Assembly (NCBI GenBank): GCA_018136815.1
Contig: CM030939.1
Coordinates: 2,426,808-2,490,807 of the forward strand
Source: Isochrysis galbana
Lineage: Eukaryota; Haptophyta; Isochrysidales; Isochrysidaceae
Direction of reading: 5' to 3'
Length of the DNA: 64,000 nucleotides
The position numbers were made by a program, and so were the translations under genes. This document shows positions 23,401 to 32,573 of this stretch, piece after piece (within the stretch, counting starts at the first letter, position 1; each line of letters starts with the position of its first letter). The notes under the pieces were generated by a model that worked only from the letters and a program-made list of their open reading frames with translations, did no database searches and was not told the DNA's origin.

Positions 23401-24556
23401 GATGCACGGGCTGCTATCGCTCGCTGTATACGGCGGCCGCGTCGATAATGCGCAGGACGAGCGCTTGCTGCACTGCTTCCTTCAACATTACTTCTCACGG
23501 TCGATGCTCTCCAGCTTGAAGCTGGCTCCAGGCGTCACCATACCCACCTCCAACCGACATGCCGATTACTTGCGCGTCATCGAGTCCATTCCCTGGACCG
23601 ACTCGCCAACCATCTTTGGTCTTCCCGCCAACGCTGATGTGGCGGTGCAAAAGCGCGCTGCCACCGCGGTTCAGACAAATCTCCGCGCGCTTGGCGTGGA
23701 GAAGCACGGCGCAGCAGCTGCCTTCGACCGTGAGAAGTGGGGACAGTCATTATCGCCTATCCTGTCGCTATGGCAAAAGTTGGTCGCTGCGTGCGAAAAG
23801 GTGAGAGCTGCTAAGCCGCGTATTGACCCAAAGTCAGCGCCCGTCAATGGCTTTGTCGAGCTCGAACTCGTGAAGGCGCAGGCATTACTCAAAGTCGTCG
23901 ACTCGTCGCTCTCTGCCATCGGGCGGGTGGTGCGCGGCACCGAGCTGCTCAACGCCACAACCAAGAGGGAGGGCAACTGCCTCATCGAGGGCGTGCTGCC
24001 CCCGCGGTGGGAAAAGGAGTGGGAAGGCTCGGAAAGTCCAGTGCGCTGGATGAAGCAGGTGGTCACGCGCATTGCCGCGATCTCATATTGGCACGAGGCC
24101 TCAACGAGCGGCTCGTTGCTAGCCAAGCCCCTCAAACTGCACGAGCTCCTCAACCCAGGCTTCTTTCTCACAGCGTTGCGTCAGCAAACGGCACGCTCCA
24201 CGACGACGCCGATGGACTCGCTGGAGCTGATGTGTGCGCTTTCCGCCTCGGAGCTCGGTCGCGCACCGCTTGTCGTCGCGGTGACCGGCTTACTCGTGCA
24301 AGGCGCCATGTGCGCAGCGAGCGCTGGCTTGAGTCCTCTAAACAATGACGCGCCCACGCTCAGCCCTATGCCAGACATCCACTTGGCGTGGATGCCCACA
24401 GGCACTCGGCCGCCGTACGACGTGAACCGTTCGGCGGCGGTGCCACTTTACGTTGATGAGGAGCGGACTACGCTCCTATGCGAGCTCTGTCTGCCGTGCT
24501 CCGGCTCGGAGGCCCAATGGTTACAAGCTGGGGTTGCCTGCTTCCTCGCAAACTGA
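11419..24556 (+). CDS. DYNC2H1: Cytoplasmic dynein 2 heavy chain (intraflagellar transport motor)
   Basis: Three exons: 11419-11929, 12056-12243 and 12281-24556, phase-consistent, giving 4324 aa, the usual size for dynein-2. Introns are GTGAGA...TTAG and a 37-nt GTGCGC...TCAG; after it, LIEQ joins IRARVY. Motor P-loops: AAA1 GPAGTGKTES (about residue 1729) with CFDEFNR, AAA2 GPSGCGKTTMW (2023), AAA3 GPEGAGKSM (2332), AAA4 GASGVGRRS (2683). The stalk coiled coils are at about 2912-3015 and 3130-3206 around the microtubule-binding tip. The dynein-2 signatures are NPYGPAGTGKTESVKALG, FIFETHSLKFASPATVSRMG and the Gly-Val-Gly-Arg-Arg form of AAA4; axonemal and cytoplasmic dynein-1 differ there. 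It drives retrograde transport from ciliary tip to base, so the organism should build a flagellum. The large last exon is uninterrupted. Confidence 0.95.
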
Positions 24557-25204
24557 AGCATTGGGATACCTCGGGATGTCCACCGACAAAACATGAAGTG
24601 CTGGTGCCAAGAGCTCACCATTGACCCTATGGCGGTGGTACATTTGTTCATGATTAGCTCATTTTCATAGTCATTTCCGTGTTCCTTCACCATGTAGGCA
24701 GACTGATGGCTGCAGCATGTGGATGAAACGTTGCGGCATGATTGGATGCGTGCCTTGAGCGCTCGCGGCGGGGTCAGCAGTTGTTGCGATGCGCAATGTT
24801 GCCACGGCTGCGCGATACAATTTGTGGGTTCGTTCGTTGCTAGAAGACGGATTGTTCGTGGCGATGTGTCACGCTTCACACATGCTCCTACTTGCACAAT
24901 AACTCGCGCGTGGTGTGAGCGCTCACCCAAGGCCACGGTTGCGCGATTGATGAGTTGTTGATTGGTGATTAGGATTAGGTCGTGTTCCGTCGAAAGTTTT
25001 TTTACAGACTGATTGTTGAGCGATCAAATGTCCATATATAATCAAACCTCTTAACTCTAAATAATCTCACGCGGCCCTGAAATAGATATCTCGCAGCCAC
25101 GCCCGCTTCCTTCCTCACTCCCTCACGTCCCGTTGCATCGACTATCCCCCGTCATCGAAATAGGGCATCGGGCCCTCACTCTCTCTCTCCCCCCCCCCCC
25201 CCAA
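24557..25204. other. 3' flank of dynein gene, no gene recognised
   Basis: No supported reading frame. GGTCGTGTTCCGTCGAAAG near 24977 resembles the TIR at 9047. A C run at 25187-25202 borders the next element. Confidence 0.45.
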
Positions 25205-25720
25205 AACTAAGTTTATACTTAGTTCGCCCATGGGGGGGCACGAGCCCCCCTCTCTCTCCACTCCTCCCCTGCCATGGGGGAGGATCCACCCACTCTCCTG
25301 GCACGCCTGATGGCTTGCCAGGAGCACACAGCCCTGCTGACCCATTCCTCTCCCCACAGGCCCGCCTGACTCGCCCGCCCTGGCCCGTCGTGGCCTGCCC
25401 ATTCCTCTGACCAGCCCCTCCTCCCCCTGGGCCCCCCTGTTCAGGACCCCCCAGCCAGCTCCAGTCGACCCGCAGGGGCTCGGAGCGCCAGCGAGGGAGA
25501 GGCAGGAGGGGCCAGGGCCATGCCCCAGCCTCACCTGCCCCCTGAGCTGTGCTCCCAGGCCCTGCAGGCCATCTGGGGACCTGAGCGAGGGGCCGCAGGC
25601 GCGCGCCATGGGCCCCCGCCGCAGGGAAGAGAGGAGGAAAAGGGAAGAGGGAGGGGAGGGGGGAGCGGCAGCTCTCCCCTCCGGCGTTTACGTGTCTTCT
25701 CGCCCCGTTTGGGTAAGAGT
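25205..25720 (+). mobile_element. Short hairpin-headed element, body family A, copy 2
   Basis: Starts with the perfect hairpin AACTAAGTTTATACTTAGTT at 25205-25224, spacer CGCCC and ATG at 25230. The body is close to the copy at 27462-27956 over its whole length, in inverted orientation; both end at CCCCGTTTGGGTAAGAG. A block rich in AAATGTCC repeats follows (25735-25820). Confidence 0.65.
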
Positions 25721-25734
25721 AGGCCCTGGCCAAA

Positions 25735-25820
25735 ATGTCCAGTTTTTTTCGCCCAAATGTCCATTGGAAATGTCTCAAAAATGTCGCATTTTGCGACCCA
25801 AATGTCCCAAAAATGTCCAC
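25735..25820 (+). repeat. AAATGTCC-rich short repeat block
   Basis: The octamer-like AAATGTCC recurs five times, with AAATGTCTC and AAATGTCGC variants, irregularly spaced by 5-20 nt. Confidence 0.7.
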
Positions 25821-26121
25821 TTTCGTAGAGTTGTGCACATGCGCTCCAACAAATTTTGCATGTTAGTTACCACGTCCGTTAGAATTAGAGTTAGCTAACA
25901 GGGTAACAGGGGCGCGGGCGGGGGCGCGATCGGAAAATCCCGCCCTCCATCCACCGATAGCTAATTAATAGTTAATAGCTCTTGTCTATTGTATGTACTT
26001 GGGGGCTGTTTGGCTTTTGTGGCTAGTAGTCACATTCATATGTACGATGTATTACCTGCTTTAACATTTGTATATGCCAATAGACTCCAGACACACTAGC
26101 ACACCACACACCACACACCAC

Positions 26122-27112
26122 TCACCGTTTCTCGTTCTTGCGCGCATTGCCGTTGAAACGTAGCATGAGTGACGCTTGCAGCTGGTCTGCTAGGGAGCTA
26201 GCCCTATTTGGACCAAACAAAGAATTCATAAGGGAGAACACACGCTCACATGCCGCCGAATTGGGACTGAGGCAAAAGGCCAGCCTCGCAGCGAGAGCCC
26301 AATGAGGAAATTTCTGATGATGAGCTGCCCACCACCCGAGCATTTTCTCAGTGAATTCACGAACGTCCGATTGGTCTTCGATGCGTGACGACTGTCCGCA
26401 TGCCACAAGATAAAGAGGCAGCTCTTCGATCAAATGATCAGCAATGTTAGGCACGTGAGAGAAGAGAGGCAAGGCTGCGAGCTCCTGCACGAAACGGTGG
26501 TCCACCTCCCCATGTGCGAAGGACGGGTTGAAAGCACGAAGCAAGCCTGTTACGCGGTGCTGTTCTGCACATGCATACGCAGCTTGACAATTGTCGGTAA
26601 TCCGATCTTCCAAGTATTGGTACGCACCTTTCACCTTCGCCAAAAGGGGCGCCCACTCAGGGAGAGCAGTCACGTCAATTGCACGGCGGATCTCAAGCTC
26701 AAGCTCATCGTCGATCTGGAGCGTCGAACCGTTAGCATATGAGATGGTCCAAGAATTGCCATGCGCGGCAGTGATCCTACCCTGGAACCACGTATGGTAG
26801 GGAGCTTCGTAATACTCTTTCGTCGCCAAACCGACGCACGGCACCTGCCTCTCCCTCAGAATCGCGGCCACATTGGGAAGATCAGAACTATTTTGGCCAA
26901 GCAGCCGCCCACGGGCACGGAGCTCCTCGATTGCGTCGTAGACGAGGATGATCTCCAACCCATCCCCTTGCCTTCGAGTCTGTACGTCGTTGTGCAAAGT
27001 GGGTGCATGTCCATGGCAAGGGCAAGCTCAATCTCCAGATCGTCGCGCTTGGTCGCGATCACTTGTTTCAATGCTTGCGTCGTGGCATTACCTGCAGCGC
27101 TCTGCGATATAT
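26122..27112 (-). pseudogene. hAT-family transposase C-terminal relic
   Basis: The minus-strand frame ending at 26122 encodes the hAT dimerisation region: HWALAARLAFCLSPNSAACE followed by RVFS and a C-terminal SLADQLQASLML. In hAT transposases this is the S-x-x-x-E-R-x-F-S segment near the C-terminus. Upstream residues include DAIEELRARGRLLG. Around 26960 the sense moves to another frame, which continues with ALKQVIATKRDDLEIELALA and DMHPLCTTTYRLEGKG up to a possible acceptor (ATATCGCAG) near 27112. The DDE catalytic core and N-terminal BED finger are not found further up. This is therefore a 5'-truncated, frameshifted relic rather than an active gene. It sits between the inverted short elements at 25205-25720 and 27462-27997. 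Confidence 0.75.
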
Positions 27113-27461
27113 AATAATAATCAATGTTATATCCTAGCCAACCCCACTAGCTAATTGGACATAACGTCTTAGTCCCGGAATCCCGCCATGCCTGACGGGC
27201 CAGGTGTCCGAGTGATACCGGGGGGTGGGGGCACTGCCCCCTCCCCTCGATATTTGTCCTCCCCCCAGTGCATGCACCGGCCCCGCGCACCCCAGCACGT
27301 CCTCTCCTCGAGTCCACGCTGGGGGAAAACCCCTTTCGGGTAAAAGCAACGCAGGGGGGGGGGGGCACTCGTGAGATAGGAGCCCAGAAGCGCTAATCTC
27401 CCTCGCTAGAGCGAGTGGCCGCGGCGAGCCGCGGCCCTTCCCTCCTGGCTCTGGCGCCCCC

Positions 27462-27997
27462 GTCTTCTCTTACCCAAACGGGGCGAGAAGACACGTTTCT
27501 GCCGGAGGGGTGAGCTGCCGCTCCCCCCTCCCCTCCCTCTTCCCTTTTCCTCCTCTCTTCCCTGCGGCGGGGGCCCATGGCGCGCGCCTGCGGCCCCTCT
27601 TCAGGTCCCCAGGTGGCCAGCAGGGGCCTGGGAGCGCAGCTCAGGGGGCAGGTGAGGCTGGGGCATGGCCCTGGCCCCTCCTGCCTCTCCCTCGCTAGCG
27701 CTCCGAGCTCCTGCGGGTCGACTGGAGCTGGCTGGGGGGTCCTGAACAGGGGGGCCCAGGGGGAGGAGGGGCTGGTCAGAGGGATGGGCTGGCCACGACA
27801 GGCCAGGGCGGGCGAGTCAGGCGTGCCTGTGGGGAGAGGAATGGGTCAGCATGGCAGTGTGCTCCTGGCAAGCCATCAGGCGTGCCAGGAGAGTGGGTGG
27901 TTCCTCCCCCATGGCAGGGGAGGAGTGGAGAGAGAGGGGGGCTCGTGCCCCCCCATGGGCGAACTAATAATAATAAATAATAATAATAATAATAAAA
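27462..27997 (-). mobile_element. Short hairpin-headed element, body family A, copy 3 (head replaced by TAA repeats)
   Basis: Inverted near-copy of 25205-25720. The minus-strand start is ATG at 27956 after TTCGCCC. Where other copies have the hairpin, this one has only TTAGTT followed by an expanded (TAA/TTA)n tract, 27964-27993. The far end is CTTACCCAAACGGGGCGAG on plus, matching the end of copy 2. Confidence 0.65.
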
Positions 27998-28189
27998 CAA
28001 CTGAGCGTTAGTACCACTACTCCCACTAGCCCGGTACTATCACGACACCCCTCAGCGCACTTGCCCGCACGCCTTGAAGTGATGGCACAGACACATACAC
28101 ATATGCATCCCTTCAAATCTCCCCCCTCGCAAACCCCCGGCTCCCATTATAACTCCCCACAAGTTACCATGAGGGAAAACCCATTGAGG

Positions 28190-28939
28190 CGGACCGGTCG
28201 ACGCCGGCCGACTCTCCGGGGAAAAACACCGGGGGGGGGGGGAGGGACCTCTCGTCGTGAAGCAGAACGGCCCTTACAGCTCGCGCCGCGAGCAGTCCTC
28301 GAAGAAATAAATGACTGCGCCCCCCGATACCTGCCACAGGGACGTCTTGAGCCACTCCCTTCTTCTCGCCCCTCCTGTCGCCAGCCGCCCCCCTTCGCCC
28401 GTTTGCTAACGCAAACGGGGCCCGTTTCTTACCGCACTCCATCGGGGGGGGCGCAAATTCCCCCCTCTCCCTCTCTCCATTCTCCTCCGCCCCTCTCCCT
28501 GCGGCGCGTCGCCATGCGGCGCGCCACGGCCTGCTCTCAGAGGGCCTTTGGGGGCTCCCAGAGGGCCAGCAAGGGCAGCTCAGGGGGCAGTGGAGGCTGG
28601 GGCTCAGCCCCTGGCCCCCCCTGCCTCTCCCACGCTTGCCACGCTGGCCATTGGAGCCTCCCAGTGGCCTCTGTATGCCTGGCGACCAGGGGAGGGGGGG
28701 GAGTCAGCTCGAGGGCAGGCCCATGCTGGGCGTGGGAGTGCGAGTCTCGGCCCGCGCCCACTAGGGGTCTGGGCCAGAGTGTTGATTGCCCAGCCCCTGC
28801 CAAAGGGCAGGGGCTGGGGTTGATTGTACGGGCCCACCCCGGGGGGTGTCCGCGATGGAGAGAGGGGGGCGCGAGGCCCCCATTGACCCCCACTTATAAA
28901 AGTAGGTTCCCCATGGGCGAACTAAGTATAAACTTAGTT
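28190..28939 (-). mobile_element. Short hairpin-headed element, body family A, copy 4
   Basis: The hairpin AACTAAGTATAAACTTAGTT is at 28920-28939, spacer GGGCG and ATG at 28914 on minus. The body diverges early (stop after six codons) but shares the GAGAGGCAGG...CTGCCCCCTGAGCTG block at about 28570-28640. A GGTAAG lies at about 28430. The left limit is approximate. Confidence 0.5.
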
Positions 28940-29333
28940 GCGCTCTGCGATCGAAGCCGTACCGTGACCCCTCGTACCCTTGAGCCCCTACTGCCTTGTG
29001 TGTGGTCTCTCGCTAGAAATCACCCACTAGAGATTGATTCAATCTGTTCCTATGGACCCATCACCACCCTCTGCACCGCAAAATTCGCCCTCGCCGCCGC
29101 GCGCGGACACCGTCACCACTGCACCCGTGCCCAAGCCTTCCCAAGTATCTTCACCCGCTACCCAAGTCGATAGGCCGCCTACGGACGCGTGGGTTGCCAA
29201 GGATGGAGTCTCAGGAGCCTTACCCGGATCCTGGGAACAGTCCATCTCCACAGGGGGGGGGGGGGGCACACGCGGCGCAACATCGCGCACATCGCACACG
29301 CGCACACGCAAACCCTCGACTCCCCTCCAAACA

Positions 29334-29489
29334 TCAGTTGAGGTGCTGGCGACGCACCTCGATGATGAGATCTTGGGTGTGGACCCAGATCTTCATGGTC
29401 TCTTTGCCGCTCTTGTCGTCCTGAAATAGGACCTTCACCTGCTTGTCGCCGTAGAGGGTGCCCCTACCCATCGCGATGATCTTCCCTGT
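29334..29489 (-). CDS. Small coding-like exon, unrecognised
   Basis: The minus-strand frame reads APGTGKIIAMGRGTLYGDKQ, continues with VKVLFQDDKSGKETMKIWVH and stops at 29334-29336 after EVRRQHLN. The only in-frame ATG is at 29471. Composition is protein-like, with balanced charges and no low complexity. It may be the last exon of a gene whose earlier exons are upstream on minus. No family is recognised. Confidence 0.35.
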   Translation of the reverse strand, partial: TGKIIAMGRGTLYGDKQVKVLFQDDKSGKETMKIWVHTQDLIIEVRRQHLN

Positions 29490-29543
29490 GCCAGGTGCAC
29501 TGAGGGGTGTCGTGGTAGTGCCGGGCTAGTGGGAGTAGTGGCA

Positions 29544-30077
29544 CTAACGCTCAAGAATCTCGTACTCGCGCCATCTTCTCCTTCGCTGCTGGACTCCCCT
29601 TCGGAGGTCCATTGTACGCTCTCTTCCGCTCGCATCTATGAGCATGCGATTGCCGCGTTCTGAAGACTGCAGGAGGCCACGAGTGAGAACATTCTGCTCT
29701 CCCACAGACGTGTTGACTATCCCCAATGCGTTGAGTACTTCTGCATTCGCATCTGTTAGTATCTGATTGTTTCGTTCCAGCGATTGCAACACGCCACGAG
29801 TCAGAGCACTCTGCTGTCGCAGCTCTTGTAGAGAATTGACATTGACGCCCCCTAACAGATTAATGCCTTCAGTGAATCGGTCTATGAGTGTGCGATTGCC
29901 TTCTACGTAGGTGTGTAGCCCTGAATCTTGAGATGTTTTTTTAAAAACTAAGTTGAGAGATGCTAGATGCGACAGACAAGGATGAAAGTTGCGAGCGCGG
30001 CAAATACATTGAAGGGTGAGTACAATTATCATTAGCTCCAGAATATGGCCGACGCTTCTAGTAAACTTCCAACGCAT
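29544..30077 (-). CDS. Repeat-containing hypothetical protein
   Basis: ATG at 30077, TAG at 29544, 177 residues. The C-terminal half holds about three copies of a 38-39 residue repeat. Each has a hydrophobic/Arg start (LTRGVLQSLERNNQILTDAN, then LTRGLLQSSERGNRMLIDAS) and a V-N-x-S-x-x-E/Q segment, and the whole resembles a helical or coiled-coil array. The first 60 residues look less coding-like (ILELMIIVLTLQCIC is hydrophobic), and a splice acceptor at about 29950 is possible, so the true start may be an upstream exon. The last 60 bp (29493-29552) recur at 28003-28066. Confidence 0.4.
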   Translation of the reverse strand: MRWKFTRSVGHILELMIIVLTLQCICRARNFHPCLSHLASLNLVFKKTSQDSGLHTYVEGNRTLIDRFTEGINLLGGVNVNSLQELRQQSALTRGVLQSLERNNQILTDANAEVLNALGIVNTSVGEQNVLTRGLLQSSERGNRMLIDASGRERTMDLRRGVQQRRRRWREYEILER

Positions 30078-30376
30078 ATGACTGACTAGTGCTACCGCTG
30101 CCTCTCTTGGCCAACGAAGGATGCGCCATAGCTGCCAGCCACTAGTGTCAGCCGTATGGTCCGCCAGGAGCTACATGCGTTAGTGGTGCCATCAACAGCC
30201 AGAGCAAGCACACATTGCACTCCGTTACAATACACGGACAAATAAGTAGAGGGAGGGACAAAGAGGGTCCAACAATTGCAAACAATGCCTCAACGCCCCT
30301 ACACATCATACGCATGATGTGCCAGGACGACCCGCTGCTTGCATACACTGCTGCCACTCATCTCCCACGGTGAATT

Positions 30377-30817
30377 TCAGACAGATCGCGATGCCATCAT
30401 GACGATCTTCATGAACCTGCCTGCTCGCAGCTCGCGAGCCACAGGTCCTTGTACACGAGTTCCAATCGGCCCAGATAGATCACGCTTCATGAGCACCGCT
30501 GCGTTGTCCTGGAATCGCACCTCTGTGCCGTCGGCGCGCGTATGGCGCCCCTTCATTCTCACAATGACTGCAGCCACAATGTCCTTCTTCGACACCCGCC
30601 CACCGGATTTTGCAGACTTGACAACCGCTCGTATCGCGTCGCCCAGCCTGCCTGGCGCTTTGTTTCGGTCGTGGCCAATGCACTGAATCTCCTTGGCGCC
30701 AGAGTTGTCCACCACGCGCAAGCGCGTCATTTTATGAATACTCATGTTGCGTCTAGCACCGGCGCAACGCATGACGCTTGGTAGTCGCTGGGCCAAGCTG
30801 GAGAGAGTGGCCCACAT
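30377..30817 (-). CDS. mrpl14: Mitochondrial large-subunit ribosomal protein uL14m
   Basis: Single-exon gene of 146 aa from ATG 30817. The first 25 residues (MWATLSSLAQRLPSVMRCAG) are Arg/Ser-rich without acids and look like a mitochondrial presequence. The rest is the bacterial-type L14 fold: TRLRVVDNSGAKEIQCIGHD, GRLGDAIRAVVKSAKSGGRV, AAVIVRMKGRHTRADGTEVR, FQDNAAVLM, GTRVQGPVARELRAGRFMKI. uL14 sits at the subunit interface of the large subunit near the sarcin-ricin loop and binds 16S-like rRNA bridge elements. Bacterial L14 is about 122 aa, so the extra length is the presequence. A second ATG at residue 25 (MSIHKMTRL) could serve as an internal start. Confidence 0.93.
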   Translation of the reverse strand: MWATLSSLAQRLPSVMRCAGARRNMSIHKMTRLRVVDNSGAKEIQCIGHDRNKAPGRLGDAIRAVVKSAKSGGRVSKKDIVAAVIVRMKGRHTRADGTEVRFQDNAAVLMKRDLSGPIGTRVQGPVARELRAGRFMKIVMMASRSV

Positions 30818-31033
30818 GGTGCCCGAGGAAGGGGAGAGTCGCGGCGCGGGCGCGGGGTCCTCGGGCAGAAATAGGGACTAAAATGGATGGAGAGTGTTTA
30901 ACCTGAGTTGTTTTGTAGAGGCTTTTGTTTTCTGAGGGGTGACGTCGTGACGTCGTCGTCATCGTTGAACCGTCATTGGCTTGTCGCGCTAGCTAGCACT
31001 CAATGGTTACTCTGATCTACATGGTTCTACTCA

Positions 31034-31336
31034 CAACTATCAGTAAAACTGATAGGGTCATGGGGGCCGCGCTCCCCCCTTCCTCCACCGCAGACACCCC
31101 CTGGCGTTTACGTTTGTCCGCACAGATAGAGCTGACAGGCCTGCCCCAGCCCGCCGCCCCCGACCCGCCTGGCCGCCTGGCCCGTCGTAGTGCACGCGGG
31201 CCCACCCCCCGTGGGGGGGGTAGCGGGATTGGGGGTGAGAGTGTGGGGTATAGGGTATAGGCGATGGCGAGTGAGATACCGGAGTGGTGTGAGTCAGTAG
31301 TAGCATAGCGGGCACCTTCAAGATTTTTTTTACGTT
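31034..31336 (+). mobile_element. 303-bp hairpin-headed SINE-like element with TSD
   Basis: Flanked by the 10-bp direct repeat GTTCTACTCA at 31024-31033 and 31337-31346. It starts with hairpin CTATCAGTAAAACTGATAG (31037-31055), spacer GGTC and ATG at 31060. It ends with a T-rich tail AGATTTTTTTTACGTT. The body is GC-rich and different from body family A. Confidence 0.65.
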
Positions 31337-31536
31337 GTTCTACTCATGGCGGCGAGGGGCGGGGGGGGAGGGGGGGGAGGTGAGCCCCGCGCGGGGGAAT
31401 GCCTGCTGCTGGGGGTGGCTTCCCCCCCCCCCCCCCCCCCCCCCTCTCTCTCTCTCTCCGGTCTCACGCCCCTTGCTCTTCCTTCTCGTCGGCCGTTACA
31501 CCGCCGCTGCACTTCAATAGCCCGCAATATGTGGTG

Positions 31537-32296
<760 letters not shown>

Positions 32297-32573
32297 TGCC
32301 CTCCTTCTCAAAAGTAGGAGTAAGGCTTCGAGGAAGATACTCCATGAGTACCACAGAAGGAGGTGGATTCTCGCCAGAACACGTTCAGGATGATGACAGG
32401 CCTCTTCTCCCCCCGTGACTCAGAAGCTGATGACCGACCGCACGCCCCGCACTTGGTCGCTGGTTCTCTCTTCTCCTTCTCTCTTCCTCTTCTCTCGTTT
32501 CACATCTTCTCTCTCTCTCGTCCCCTCCTCTCTCTCGTCACCTCGTCGCGTGTGGCCAGAGTCCAAAGTCGAG

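Noticed and set aside
25205..27997. Long terminal inverted repeats of an autonomous hAT transposon
   Set aside because: hAT termini are usually short, and the arms match the independent body-A retroelement found elsewhere in direct and inverted orientation.
28061..29173. 370-codon plus-strand frame
   Set aside because: It runs through the antisense of a body-A retroelement, lacks domain motifs, and composition follows local base skew.
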